DNA from: an uncultured Acidimicrobiaceae bacterium
GTDB taxonomy: Bacteria > Actinomycetota > Acidimicrobiia > Spongiisociales > UBA5794
NCBI GenBank assembly: GCA_947258985.1
Contig: CAMYKI010000006.1
Coordinates: 1-59,516 of the forward strand
Reading direction: 5' to 3'
Length of the DNA stretch: 59,516 nt
Positions 18,105 to 26,881 of this stretch are shown here, one piece after another. The notes below the pieces were generated by a model. That model worked only from the letters and a program-made list of their open reading frames with translations. It was not told where the DNA came from and did not search any database. The position numbers and the translations under genes were made by a program. Within the stretch, counting starts at the first letter, position 1. The number at the start of each line of letters is the position of its first letter.

Positions 18105-18476
18105 TTAGACCTGATCGGCGTATTCGACCAGGGTCGTCGCATACGGCAGTGCCTCGAGCCGCTCGACGGGAATGGCCCTACCGCTGACAACACAGACACC
18201 GTAGCCACCCTTATCCATGCGCCGCTGCGCTGCCTGGACCTTCGCAAGAAGCTCCCTGGCGTTCTCCAGAACAGAAAGATCCATCTCCAATTCAAGGGCG
18301 AGGGCGCCACCGTCGGCGCTGTTCGGATCCGCGCTGTGCTCTGCGCTCGTGGAGCCCAAGTTGACCTCGGTGAAGACCTTGTCGTACTCGGCAATGACAT
18401 CGACAAGGCGCTCTTCCTCTCCCTCCAGTTTGCGGCGCAACCGCTCCAGGGTTGACTTGGCAAGATCTCTTGTCAC
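18105..18476 (-). CDS. DksA/TraR-family protein with a lost zinc site
   Basis: This 123-residue protein has the coiled-coil plus zinc-finger layout of DksA/TraR proteins, which act in the RNA polymerase secondary channel. GTG at 18476 is set by GAGGAGG four bases upstream. In the finger region (95-119) only C95 remains. The other three zinc-cysteine positions are S98, L116 and Y119, although the rest of the finger consensus (GRAIPVERLEALPYAT) is clear. The fold may be kept without zinc, as in some cysteine-poor DksA variants. The coiled-coil tip has D50 and nearby acidic residues. It sits directly upstream of lspA. Confidence 0.8.
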   Translation of the reverse strand: MTRDLAKSTLERLRRKLEGEEERLVDVIAEYDKVFTEVNLGSTSAEHSADPNSADGGALALELEMDLSVLENARELLAKVQAAQRRMDKGGYGVCVVSGRAIPVERLEALPYATTLVEYADQV

Positions 18477-18525
18477 CGGACCTCCTCTGCAGCCCGGGAC
18501 GATAACAGGGTGCACCCGTTTGTGG

Positions 18526-18822
18526 TCAATTGGCGATGTTGTCGAGCAATTCAACCAAGCGGCTCACGCTCACCCCAGGAGCGACGAGACGCTTCCGCCG
18601 GGAACCGGCGCCGCTCATGATTCGCAAGGGAAGACCGAGGCGATCCGAAAGATGCTTGACCAGTTCCTTGTTTGCCCTACCTCGTTCTGGTGGAGCCGCC
18701 ACCCGGACTCGTACCGCATCACCATGGAATCCGACCACTTCGGTGCGTCGTGCGCCGGGCACCACCCACACCGTGAGCATGGCACCGTTGGGATGGCCGC
18801 GGACGGCCTGCATCGCTGTCAT
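18526..18822 (-). CDS. yggU: YggU-like protein (DUF167/UPF0235)
   Basis: A 98-residue protein with the conserved core VVPGARRTEVVG, VRVAAPPERGRAN and SGAGSRRKRL of the UPF0235 family. The biochemical role of the family is not known. YggU genes often sit beside yggT/yggS; here it lies instead next to the DksA-like gene. The ATG at 18822 has no ribosome site, but a TATTGT hexamer ends 6 bases upstream, consistent with a leaderless message. Confidence 0.85.
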   Translation of the reverse strand: MTAMQAVRGHPNGAMLTVWVVPGARRTEVVGFHGDAVRVRVAAPPERGRANKELVKHLSDRLGLPLRIMSGAGSRRKRLVAPGVSVSRLVELLDNIAN

Positions 18823-18828
18823 GAGTGA

Positions 18829-18834
18829 ACAATA
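18829..18834 (-). promoter_or_regulatory. -10 hexamer of a probably leaderless yggU transcript
   Basis: TATTGT on the minus strand ends 6 bases before the yggU ATG, with no ribosome site between them and no clear -35. Confidence 0.4.
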
Positions 18835-18891
18835 GGTCTGCCCGGCCGACGCCGGCAGCAACGTTCCCGCGCATCGAGCCCCGGTTCGGGT

Positions 18892-20085
18892 CTAGTCCGC
18901 ACCGTCGCCGATTTGTTCGGCCAGATATCGCCAGTCGTCCAACGACTCTGCGGTCCCGTCGACCTTGAGGTATTCGTGATCAATCGGGGTCCCGGGCACA
19001 CCGCTCAGGTATGGCGGGCTGATTTCGTCGGCAAGGCGGGACGCCACGTGAGAAACCGCGACGAGGTCGCCCCCGAATCCCGCGACCGGGCTTGGATGGA
19101 GGTGCTGGGCAACAGCCTCGATGACGTCGTGGGGAAGACCCCACAAGCTCAGTAGCGCCGCAGCAACCTGGCCGTGGTCTACACCGAGAACGAGTCTTTC
19201 GACCTCGAGCAGGCTGCGCTGCTGTGTTCTTGCTTCTTCTACGATCCGAGCCCAGTCTTCGGAAAGCTGGGAAGCGAGGACGAGGAGCCCGATGCTGTGA
19301 AGGAGACCGGCTGCGTACGCTGCTTCTCGCTCCGCGGCGGGGACCATTTCGGCAGAGATGCGGGCAGTCGTCACGGCATGCTCTTGGAGAGCAGCCGGAT
19401 CGAGGCCCTGACCCGAGGCATCGAGCTCGAGATCGCGAAAAGCTTCAACGGAGAGCACCAGCGTCCGCAGAGTCTTGGTCCCGATGAACACGACGGCTTC
19501 CTTGATGCTCGCCGTCGGCCGGGGCAGACCGAAGAAGGCCGAGTTCACCAACTGGAGTACCCGGGCGGCAACGCTGGGGTTCTCCTCGACTATCGACGCG
19601 ATGTCCTCCATGCCGACGTCCGAGCGCACCGCCTTCATGAGGCGGGTGTAGACATCCGGCTGGCTGGGCAGCGCACGCATTCTGGCAACAACACTGCGCA
19701 GGGTTGGGTCGTCGAGCAGCGAACGGAGATGGAGCGCCCGGTCGATGGCTGCCTGCAGTTCCTCGGGCGGGCACGGTTTTGCGAGGAACTGATGAACCAG
19801 ACCAACGGCTTCGTATGTCTGGTCCTTCTTGACCTGACCGGTGAGCATGATGCGGGCCGTTTCGGGATGGCGCATCCTCACTAGTTGCAGCAGCGCCAAT
19901 CCGTCTACCCCCGGCATCTGGGCATCGCTGACGATGACGTCGGCACCAGCTGAGTCGAGATGTTCCAGAGCGGCCTCGCTATCGGCGGCGAATGACATCT
20001 CCCAATCCGGATGGGTTGTGCGCATGGTGCGCCGGATCCCGCGCAACACCCGTTCGTCGTCGTCAACAAAAAGCACGTGTGTCAT
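18892..20085 (-). CDS. Response regulator with HDOD output domain
   Basis: The 397-residue protein has an N-terminal receiver domain and an HDOD domain. In the receiver, D8-D10 form the acidic pocket, D54 in VSDAQMPGVDG accepts the phosphate, and LTG and K in LAKP complete the site. The HDOD domain occupies about 140-345. HDOD domains resemble HD phosphohydrolases but lack the full metal site; here the motif reads LLHSIG instead of LLHDIG. Such proteins relay two-component signals to motility, stress or surface behaviour. No histidine kinase is in the window, so the partner is an orphan or elsewhere. The ATG at 20085 is chosen at the receiver's first strand. Confidence 0.88.
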   Translation of the reverse strand: MTHVLFVDDDERVLRGIRRTMRTTHPDWEMSFAADSEAALEHLDSAGADVIVSDAQMPGVDGLALLQLVRMRHPETARIMLTGQVKKDQTYEAVGLVHQFLAKPCPPEELQAAIDRALHLRSLLDDPTLRSVVARMRALPSQPDVYTRLMKAVRSDVGMEDIASIVEENPSVAARVLQLVNSAFFGLPRPTASIKEAVVFIGTKTLRTLVLSVEAFRDLELDASGQGLDPAALQEHAVTTARISAEMVPAAEREAAYAAGLLHSIGLLVLASQLSEDWARIVEEARTQQRSLLEVERLVLGVDHGQVAAALLSLWGLPHDVIEAVAQHLHPSPVAGFGGDLVAVSHVASRLADEISPPYLSGVPGTPIDHEYLKVDGTAESLDDWRYLAEQIGDGAD

Positions 20086-20163
20086 ACCAAACCTGTCCGC
20101 CGTCGGTTGCTCCTCGCGCACTGTCGGCGCCGATACGATCTACTTAAGACAGGATCGAAGCGC

Positions 20164-20192
20164 TTCTGACGGGACCGCCGACGGTGTACTAT
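20164..20192 (+). promoter_or_regulatory. Promoter of ileS
   Basis: A -35-like TTCTGA (20164-20169) and a -10 TACTAT (20187-20192) are separated by 17 bases. Transcription would start near 20199, giving a leader of about 260 bases that contains the T-box. Confidence 0.55.
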
Positions 20193-20198
20193 CCCTCG

Positions 20199-20446
20199 CC
20201 ACAACGAAGACGAGGACGCGCTCAGTCGGTCGAGTGGAGCAAGCGAGCCGGAGATGGTGAAAGCCCGGCATCCACTTCGTCGAGACATCACCTCCGAGTT
20301 GCGAGAAGAGCCCGGGCAACCACGCCGGGGGTAGAACTCGCCGGGTGCCCGCCGCAACGGGCTAATGGAGAGGCCGGTCGATCCGGCAAGCCGGGTGGTA
20401 CCGCGGGAATCGTCCCGTCCCGGTGGAGAACAGACCGATCTTCACC
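20199..20446 (+). promoter_or_regulatory. T-box riboswitch for isoleucine, probably translational
   Basis: The leader carries the parts of a T-box that senses uncharged tRNA-Ile. A short stem I has outer arms AGTGG (20233-20237) and CCACT (20272-20276) and contains ATC (20270-20272) as the isoleucine specifier. The T-box itself, GGGTGGTACCGCGG (20393-20406), folds into helices CCGGG/CCCGG (20391-20395 with 20419-20423) and GCGGGA/TCCCGT (20403-20408 with 20413-20418). These enclose the canonical 7-base bulge UGGUACC, which pairs with the tRNA ACCA end. A competing hairpin, arms 20422-20429 and 20439-20446, overlaps the second strand of the first helix and ends at the ribosome site AAGGA (20447-20451). 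No terminator is present, so control is predicted at translation, as known for actinobacterial ileS. Confidence 0.9.
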
Positions 20447-20457
20447 AAGGACCGGAA

Positions 20458-23400
20458 GTGGACGACACTAAACACACCAACCAGAACGGCGACTTCAGCA
20501 GGGCCGACGCGCACCTCGACTTGCACGCCCTCGACACCCGGATTCTCGAGTTCTGGGATAGAACCGACGCCTTCGCCCGATCGGTGGAACTCCGGCCGGA
20601 TGATTCCGAGTACACCTTCTACGACGGCCCTCCATTTGCAACGGGGAGCCCCCACTACGGCCACATCTTGCAAGGCGTCGTCAAGGACATCGTGCCGCGG
20701 TATTGGACGATGCGTGGTCGGCGTGTGGAACGCCGCTTCGGATGGGATGTACACGGTCTTCCCGTCGAGATGGAGGTGGAGAAGCAGCTCGGAGTCTCCG
20801 GACCACGGCAGATCCTCGAATACGGGGTGGGTGCGTTCAACGAAGCGTGCCGGGCGATGGTGCAGGCAACGACCGATGATTGGGAGATCATCACAAAGCG
20901 CATGGGACGCTGGGTCGATTTTGAGAACGACTACAAGACCATGGATGTCGATTTCATGGAGAGCGTGTGGTGGGTGTTCAAAGCGCTTTGGGACAAAGAC
21001 CTCATCTACAAGGACTTCAAGGTTCTGCCCTACTCATACGGTGCCACAACACCACTGTCGAATTTTGAGGCCAACCTCGACTACCGCGATGTCGATGATC
21101 CCGCCATCACGGTGCGGCTCGAAGTGCTCGCCGACCACGGGGCAGCTGCTGCCGGCGATCACTTGCTCATCTGGACAACGACGCCGTGGACCTTGCCGGG
21201 CAACCTCGCCGTCGCCGTCGGTGACGACATCGACTACGTTCGCGTTGCCGGGTCCATCGACGGCCTGGACGGCGTCTACTGGCTCGCCGCTGACCTCGTC
21301 TCCGGCTTCTTCTCCGAGGAGCCGACAGTGCTGGCCCGCGCTCTCGGCAGCGAGTTGGTGGGCCTGGAATATGTGCCGCCGTTCGACTATTTCGGCGACC
21401 AACGTGATCGAGGCGCGTTCCGGGTGATCGAGAGCGAGGACGTTTCGGTCGATGAGGGCACCGGTCTCGTCCATATGGCCCCCGCCTACGGCGAAGCCGA
21501 CTTCTATGCGCTCAACGCCGCAGGGCTCGATGTCATGGTCGACCCCGTCGACGCCGAGGCTCGCTTCACGGACGAGGTACCTGATGTTGCGGGCAAGAAC
21601 GTCAAGGACGCCGATGCCACGCTGATCCGGATCCTCAAGGACCGCCGGCTGATAGTACGGCACGAGCAGATCCGCCACTCCTACCCCTTCTGCTGGAGGA
21701 CGGAGACGCCTCTCATTTACAAGGCCATCCCAACCTGGTTTGTCAACGTCGAATCCTTCCGCGACAAGATGGTGGAGGTCAACAAGAACATCCACTGGGT
21801 CCCCGAGGCGGTCGGAGATCGCCGCTTTGGCAATTGGCTGGAAGGAGCCCGGGACTGGGCGATCAGTCGAAATCGATATTGGGGAAGCTGTATCCCGGTG
21901 TGGGAGTGCGACACCTGCGATGAGAAGATCTGTGTGGGCTCACGCGACGAGCTCAAGGACCTGTCCGGCCACTACGTCGAAGATCTCCACAAGCACTATG
22001 TGGATGAGATCACGTTCTCGTGCGGTTCCTGCGCCGGGACCATGCGGCGTGTGCCCGAGGTGCTCGACTGCTGGTTCGAGTCGGGATCCATGCCTTACGC
22101 CCAGATCCACTACCCGTTCGACAACGAGGAACGCTTTGCGAGGCGCTACCCGGCCGACTTCATTGCCGAGGGACTCGATCAGACTCGCGGCTGGTTCTAC
22201 ACGCTCGTCGTCCTCGGTGCGGCACTCTTCGACGAAGCCCCGTTCCAGAATTGCATCGTCACCGGAATGATCCTTGCCGAGGATGGACGCAAGATGTCGA
22301 AGAGCCTGAAGAACTATCCCGATCCGAGCCATGTGCTCGACGAATACGGGGCCGACGCGCTCCGGGCGTATCTGATCAACTCGCCCGTCGTCCGTGCCGA
22401 CCCGCTGCGGTTTTCCGGATCGGGGGTACGCGAGGTTGTACGTACGGTTCTGCTTCCGTTTTGGAACTCGTATTCCTTCTTCACCACCTACGCGGAGGCC
22501 GACGGCATCACCCGGGATGAGCTCGCCTCGGCGCCTCCCCCAGCGGAACGAGCCGAAATCGACCGCTGGATTCTCTCCGTGCTGCAAAGTCTGGTGCGAC
22601 GGGTAAACGCCGAGATGGAGGACTATCGGCTCTACAACGTCATCCCACCGATCATCGGATTCATCGATGACCTGACCAACTGGTACATCAGGCGGTCACG
22701 CCGACGTTTCTGGTCGCAGCGCGGCTCCGGCGACGACGGGGACAAGCTCTCCGCCTTCGCCACCCTCTACGAGGTCCTGGTGACGTTCGTCAAGGTGGCG
22801 GCTCCCGTCCTGCCGTTCATCGCCGAGGAGCTCTACCAGCGGTTGGTCAGGGATCTCGATCCCAACGCTCCAGAGAGTGTTCACCACGAGGACTACCCAA
22901 CCGCCGATCGCACCGTCATCGACGAATCGCTCGAAGCGGCCATGGCCACAGTGCGGACCGTGGTAACCCTGGGCCACGGTCTGCGCAAGCGCCATGAGGT
23001 CAAAGTTCGCCAGCCGTTGGCCGAGCTAACGGTGATCACCCGAGATGCCGCCACGGCGGAGGCAGTCGCGTCACACACGGCGCTCATTGCCGAGGAACTC
23101 AACGTGGCGCGGGTGACTATCGACTCCGAAGAAGACCACCTGGTTCACCTCTCGGCCCAGGCCAACTTCAAAGCGCTCGGTCCTCGGCTCGGTGCCGCCA
23201 CCAAGGACGCCGCCGCGGCAATCGCGGATCTACCTCACGAGGTTGTCTCGGCCTTGATCGACGGAGTGGACCACGAAGTCAACGGAACGGTGATATCGGC
23301 AAACGACATCGTTGTGCGCCGCGAACCACGAGAGGGGCTCGCCGTGGCCGCCCAGGGTTCGCTGTCGGTTGCGCTTGACGTCACGATCACTCCCGATCTG

Positions 23401-23655
23401 GCGGTCGAGGGCGTGGCGCGAGAGATCGTCAGTGGCCTACAGGGTCTTCGCCGCAGCCTTGATCTCGAGGTCAGCGACCGCATCCGGTTGACCTGGCACA
23501 CCACCGATAGCGATCTGGCGGCTGCACTCACCAGCTACGAAAGTCTGATCGGAGGCGAGGTATTGGCGACACAAGTCGACCGCGCCCAGGTTCCTCAGAA
23601 GCATGTCTTGTCGGTCAACGACAGCGAGCTGACTGTCGCCATAGCAAGGCACTAG
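20458..23655 (+). CDS. ileS: Isoleucyl-tRNA synthetase
   Basis: The class I synthetase charges tRNA-Ile and has an editing domain. It is 1065 residues from GTG at 20458, with AAGGA six bases upstream; starts further upstream would lie inside the T-box. The HIGH-type motif is HYGH (66-69) after GPPFATGSP, and KMSKS is at 612-616. The length and C-terminal part resemble the eukaryote-like IleRS type found in mycobacteria, which is associated with natural mupirocin insensitivity; that consequence is inferred. The gene is preceded by an isoleucine T-box. It is followed by the 22-bp hairpin array and converges with the DivIVA-like gene. Confidence 0.96.
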   Translation: MDDTKHTNQNGDFSRADAHLDLHALDTRILEFWDRTDAFARSVELRPDDSEYTFYDGPPFATGSPHYGHILQGVVKDIVPRYWTMRGRRVERRFGWDVHGLPVEMEVEKQLGVSGPRQILEYGVGAFNEACRAMVQATTDDWEIITKRMGRWVDFENDYKTMDVDFMESVWWVFKALWDKDLIYKDFKVLPYSYGATTPLSNFEANLDYRDVDDPAITVRLEVLADHGAAAAGDHLLIWTTTPWTLPGNLAVAVGDDIDYVRVAGSIDGLDGVYWLAADLVSGFFSEEPTVLARALGSELVGLEYVPPFDYFGDQRDRGAFRVIESEDVSVDEGTGLVHMAPAYGEADFYALNAAGLDVMVDPVDAEARFTDEVPDVAGKNVKDADATLIRILKDRRLIVRHEQIRHSYPFCWRTETPLIYKAIPTWFVNVESFRDKMVEVNKNIHWVPEAVGDRRFGNWLEGARDWAISRNRYWGSCIPVWECDTCDEKICVGSRDELKDLSGHYVEDLHKHYVDEITFSCGSCAGTMRRVPEVLDCWFESGSMPYAQIHYPFDNEERFARRYPADFIAEGLDQTRGWFYTLVVLGAALFDEAPFQNCIVTGMILAEDGRKMSKSLKNYPDPSHVLDEYGADALRAYLINSPVVRADPLRFSGSGVREVVRTVLLPFWNSYSFFTTYAEADGITRDELASAPPPAERAEIDRWILSVLQSLVRRVNAEMEDYRLYNVIPPIIGFIDDLTNWYIRRSRRRFWSQRGSGDDGDKLSAFATLYEVLVTFVKVAAPVLPFIAEELYQRLVRDLDPNAPESVHHEDYPTADRTVIDESLEAAMATVRTVVTLGHGLRKRHEVKVRQPLAELTVITRDAATAEAVASHTALIAEELNVARVTIDSEEDHLVHLSAQANFKALGPRLGAATKDAAAAIADLPHEVVSALIDGVDHEVNGTVISANDIVVRREPREGLAVAAQGSLSVALDVTITPDLAVEGVAREIVSGLQGLRRSLDLEVSDRIRLTWHTTDSDLAAALTSYESLIGGEVLATQVDRAQVPQKHVLSVNDSELTVAIARH

Positions 23656-23724
23656 GAGGTTTCGGAATCGTCCACCCGACTATTCGGGCGATGTGCCCGA
23701 CCTGTTCGTGTGGCTGTTTCCGCC

Positions 23725-23812
23725 TACTGGGGCGGGTGCGCCCCCTTACTGGGGCGGGTGCGCCCCCTTACTGGGGCGGGTGCGCCCCCTTATTGGGGCG
23801 GATGCCCGCTTT
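23725..23812. repeat. Four tandem 22-bp GC hairpin repeats
   Basis: Three identical copies and one diverged copy begin at 23725, 23747, 23769 and 23791, exactly 22 bp apart. Each of the first three contains GGGGCG-GGTG-CGCCCC, a perfect 6-bp stem with a 4-base loop, followed by a short CT-rich spacer. The fourth copy holds the last codons and TAA stop of the DivIVA-like gene on the minus strand, so the array looks like an expansion of that gene's 3' end. It lies between two convergent genes and may act as a two-way terminator or RNA-stabilising element. Confidence 0.85.
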
Positions 23813-24659
23813 TCTCTAACCGGTCCCGCAGACCGGCTAGGCGACGCTGGTAGAAACCCGCTTCCTCACCGCGCGGCAATACTGGTTCCTCGATGACCGG
23901 GAGACGCTCTTCGTCATCCAGTTGACCGCCGTCGGTCAGATCGACCACAGCGACTTCCAGCTGTCGCGGCTCCGATTGGATATCCTGATCGGCAAGCGCG
24001 GCGAGTGTGCCGGCTTCGTTCGCCGCCGTGGCAGCAAGACGCCGAAAACGACTCTCTGCATCGGCGAGAGCCGTTTTCAACAGGGCAAGCCTTCGTTCGC
24101 CTCGCTGCAGATCAGCGTGAACCTCGTTGCGAGTTTGTTCGACCCTACCGATAGCCTCGGTGAGAATACGCGTCGCCTCGGCATCGGCAGCTCGGCGAAT
24201 CCGCTCGCTCTCGTCGTCGGCGGCGGCTCGCGACACTTGCAGTTCGTCGTGGAGTTCTACGCGGAGGGCTCTACGCTCCTCTGCGTATTTCGTCCGAATC
24301 TCATCGCGTTCGGCGATCGCCATTGCGGGTAGCCGCCGAGACTCCTCGCGGGCATACTCCATCTCTTCCTCGGCGAGTGCCCGCAACATGGCGGCTTCTT
24401 GCCAGGTTTCGAGGCCGCTGATCTCATCACCGGACGATCCGATGACGTCGCGCAGCATCTTCTCGGCCATATGCACGGCTTGCTGACGCACTCTCTGCGC
24501 CTGCGCCAATTGGATCTCGCCGATCGTCGCCGCCCCAGCTTCATACTGCTCGAGCGCGGCAATCACCCTTCGACGGAAATCCTCGACCTCTCTGCGATCA
24601 TAGGATTCGTTGGTCCCGGCGAACTCGATCCGGCTTGCATCTTCACTAGAGAGATTCAC
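23790..24659 (-). CDS. DivIVA-like coiled-coil protein
   Basis: About 289 residues, mostly long charged coiled coil (about 40-240) with many E, R and A residues, and an acidic tail. The N-terminal YDRREVEDFRRRVIAAL resembles the DivIVA/Wag31 motif that precedes the membrane-curvature coiled coil. Genes of this type in the sepF-yggT neighbourhood organise polar growth or division. The start is uncertain. GTG at 24659 is the only usual start codon between yggT and the coiled coil, but no ribosome site is evident. Its final codons lie in the fourth copy of the 22-bp repeat. A classical DivIVA N-terminal domain is only partly recognisable. Confidence 0.65.
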   Translation of the reverse strand: MNLSSEDASRIEFAGTNESYDRREVEDFRRRVIAALEQYEAGAATIGEIQLAQAQRVRQQAVHMAEKMLRDVIGSSGDEISGLETWQEAAMLRALAEEEMEYAREESRRLPAMAIAERDEIRTKYAEERRALRVELHDELQVSRAAADDESERIRRAADAEATRILTEAIGRVEQTRNEVHADLQRGERRLALLKTALADAESRFRRLAATAANEAGTLAALADQDIQSEPRQLEVAVVDLTDGGQLDDEERLPVIEEPVLPRGEEAGFYQRRLAGLRDRLEKSGHPPQ

Positions 24660-24738
24660 AGAAGAATCGTAACCGTTTGCCCGTTGCTGTGGGCCGGGAC
24701 GACCGCTATCGCTGACCAGATCTGAGTCGGGCTGCCCG

Positions 24739-25005
24739 TTAGCAGACGATGCGGCGAAGCACCATGATTCCGAGGAACAGGACAAGGGGCGACAAGTCCA
24801 GACCCATCGAGCCTGCTCGTAGAGGCGGCAGGACTCTACGTATTGGCACCAGAATGGGATTGATACCGCTGGAGAGGAAGTCGTAGACCTTGCGCACCGG
24901 ATGCCCCCAGGGCAACCGGCCGAAATTGACGACATAGCTCAGGATGATCCAGGCGAACAGAATCAGTGTCGCAATGTCGAGCAGCGAGCAGATCAGATTG
25001 CTCAT
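24739..25005 (-). CDS. yggT: YggT-family membrane protein
   Basis: An 88-residue protein with two membrane segments and the YggT core ILSYVVNFGRLPWGHPVRK followed by INPILVPIRRVLPP. The family is linked by position to division genes and to osmotic or ion stress; its activity is not known. The ATG overlaps the sepF stop in ATGA, so it is translated with sepF. Confidence 0.9.
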   Translation of the reverse strand: MSNLICSLLDIATLILFAWIILSYVVNFGRLPWGHPVRKVYDFLSSGINPILVPIRRVLPPLRAGSMGLDLSPLVLFLGIMVLRRIVC

Positions 25006-25583
25006 CCGCCGCCGGGACCAGTGTCGTACAAACCGAGAGCCGCCAGCCGACGTCGCTCATCGACGCTGACCGTGGTACCTGCGGGGGTCACCAGTATCAC
25101 GCCGGTGGCCACCTTCACCATGCGGCCATCGAGGGCATAGGTCAGACCGCTGGAAAAATCAACGAGGCGGCGCACCATTGCGGTCTCCGTCTCCCGCAGG
25201 TCGAGCACGACCGACCGGCCTTCTCGAATATGGTCGGCGAGGGTCTGGGCATCCGACAGCGTGCGTGCTTCGATGATGACAGACTCGCGGTCTTCGGACC
25301 CGCTTGAACCAGACGACCCCGGAGTTACGAGTACTCCGGCTTCGGCGTGCGCGACATTTTCAGATACCCGACGTCGCACGGGCGCCGGCGGCTCGATGCG
25401 ACGGCCCGCAACCGAGCTCGCCTTCCGACCGACCTGAGCCGGCGCTGCCTGCGCCGCATCGGCAGGAGAGTCAACGGTTCTGACCGCTTGCTGCGGCTCG
25501 CTGGTCCCCGCCTCGGCAGCTTCGATCTCCTCGTCGTCGACGAGACCGAGGTAGAACATTGTTTTCTGCCACAGTGATGCCAT
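25002..25583 (-). CDS. sepF: SepF, FtsZ-ring membrane anchor
   Basis: The 193-residue protein has the SepF layout. An N-terminal amphipathic helix (SLWQKTMFYLGL) followed by DDE binds the membrane. A poorly conserved linker, rich in alanine, proline and serine, runs from about 20 to 98. The globular SepF domain (about 99-185) includes ARTLSDAQTLADHIREGRSV and VVLDLRE. SepF tethers FtsZ to the membrane and is the main anchor in actinobacteria that lack FtsA; no ftsA occurs in this cluster. It follows yggS by 9 bases and overlaps yggT. Confidence 0.92.
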   Translation of the reverse strand: MASLWQKTMFYLGLVDDEEIEAAEAGTSEPQQAVRTVDSPADAAQAAPAQVGRKASSVAGRRIEPPAPVRRRVSENVAHAEAGVLVTPGSSGSSGSEDRESVIIEARTLSDAQTLADHIREGRSVVLDLRETETAMVRRLVDFSSGLTYALDGRMVKVATGVILVTPAGTTVSVDERRRLAALGLYDTGPGGG

Positions 25584-25592
25584 CTCTTGTCC

Positions 25593-26270
25593 TCAATCGA
25601 TCCGTGCCGGCACACCCGGCGGTCCAAAGATAGCCCGTCCCACGCGAATCATGGTTGCACCCTCTTCAATCGCTAGCTCGAAGTCGTCGGTCATTCCCAT
25701 TGATAGCTCGTTCAGTCCGTGATGGTCCGGGGCCAGCCGGTCTCGCAGTTTCCGCAACTCGACAAACCAGATCCGGTTGTCTTCATCGCTCGTGACTAAG
25801 GGAGGGATCGTCATCAGCCCAACACAGTCGAGGCCCCGAGCTTGCACCAGCTCGACGAGCGCAGCAGTGTCCTCGGGCGCAACCCCGTGCTTTTGCTGCT
25901 CACCCGCCACATTGACCTGGATGAGAACCGGGCATGGCGCTTCTCCTGCCGCCCACGTGTTCGCCAGCCGGGGACGATCCATCGAGTGAAGCAGGGCGGC
26001 GTGAGGCAGCGCCAATTTGGCCTGTCTGGTTTGAAGCGATCCTATGAAGTGCCACTCTATGTCGCCGGGAAGCCGCAGGGCTTTTGCGGCCAACTCGGCC
26101 GCCCGATTCTCCCCAAACACCCGCTGTCCCGCTTCATATGCGGCCATGATGGCGGTGTCGGGCTGTCCCTTGGTAACGGCCACCAACGTCACGTCGTCGA
26201 CATTCCGACCGACCCTCTCGGACGCTGCCCGCATACGGTCCCTGATGACGTTCAGCTTGTCGGCAACCAT
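25593..26270 (-). CDS. yggS: PLP-binding protein YggS/PLPBP
   Basis: The 225-residue protein of the alanine-racemase-like fold carries the PLP-binding lysine K34 in LVAVTKGQ. Other family blocks are FGENRAAE, WHFIGSLQTRQ and SMGMTDDFELAIEEG. It controls free pyridoxal phosphate and amino-acid balance and has no robust catalytic activity. ATG at 26270 lies inside the end of yfiH (19-base overlap) with a GGTGGCGG stretch before it. Its place between yfiH and sepF is typical of actinobacteria. Confidence 0.92.
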   Translation of the reverse strand: MVADKLNVIRDRMRAASERVGRNVDDVTLVAVTKGQPDTAIMAAYEAGQRVFGENRAAELAAKALRLPGDIEWHFIGSLQTRQAKLALPHAALLHSMDRPRLANTWAAGEAPCPVLIQVNVAGEQQKHGVAPEDTAALVELVQARGLDCVGLMTIPPLVTSDEDNRIWFVELRKLRDRLAPDHHGLNELSMGMTDDFELAIEEGATMIRVGRAIFGPPGVPARID

Positions 26271-26881
26271 GCCACCGCCACCTGTCTCTGTTTTGTTGCA
26301 TCGCGCCGCCACGAGTGCAAAGCGTCCGATGTGAACGTGCACTCATCGGACTTCCATAGCTCCAATCCTGCCATCTGGTTTGCGACATAGCCAGGGATGT
26401 CGATGCTGGGCGTCCCCCAGTCTGTTTCCCGGACGAAACCGGGAAAGTGCGCCAGTACCTCGGCTCCAACTTCGTAGCAGCAGGGACCGATCGCCGGGCC
26501 TATGGCGGCGCGCCGTGGCGCGTTCCCCGCGGCATTCAGCGCCTCGAGCGCAGCGGGTACGACGCCGGCGACCGCACCACGCCATCCGGCATGTACGACG
26601 GCCGCAGCACTCTTCGCTTCAATGATGATCGGAACACAGTCTGCCGTTGCTACCGCGATCGGTATCCCGGGACGGCGCACAACGATCGCGTCGGCCTCAC
26701 CGAGATTGCCAGCCGTGAAGGCCTCAACGACTGTGTTCCCGTGTACCTGCTGAACGAAGGCCCAGTCGGCGGAAATCCCCAGGCTTTCGGCAACCCGGCG
26801 ACGACGAACGCTGTCGACTCTGAGGTCGCCGGATGCAACGGTGCCAAACGCAGCACCGGCAAAGCCGGGCGGACGAATCAT
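26252..26881 (-). CDS. yfiH: YfiH/PgeF, laccase-domain peptidoglycan-editing protein
   Basis: The 209-residue protein has the family metal residues H47 (QVHG), C82 (TADCVP) and H97 in HAGWRG, and the block [12 protein letters not shown]. In E. coli PgeF removes L-Ser-containing muropeptides made by MurC, so its place after the mur genes makes sense. Other members have purine-nucleoside activity. The ATG overlaps the ftsZ stop in ATGA, which ties its output to that of ftsZ. Confidence 0.9.
   Translation of the reverse strand: MIRPPGFAGAAFGTVASGDLRVDSVRRRRVAESLGISADWAFVQQVHGNTVVEAFTAGNLGEADAIVVRRPGIPIAVATADCVPIIIEAKSAAAVVHAGWRGAVAGVVPAALEALNAAGNAPRRAAIGPAIGPCCYEVGAEVLAHFPGFVRETDWGTPSIDIPGYVANQMAGLELWKSDECTFTSDALHSWRRDATKQRQVAVAWLPTS

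Noticed and set aside
20365-20457. Upstream ATG as the ileS start
   Set aside because: It lies inside the T-box antisequestrator; the GTG at 20458 has the ribosome site and matches the family N-terminus.
23725-23812. Short repeats considered as a CRISPR array
   Set aside because: The copies abut with no unique spacers and no cas genes are near; they are tandem hairpins.
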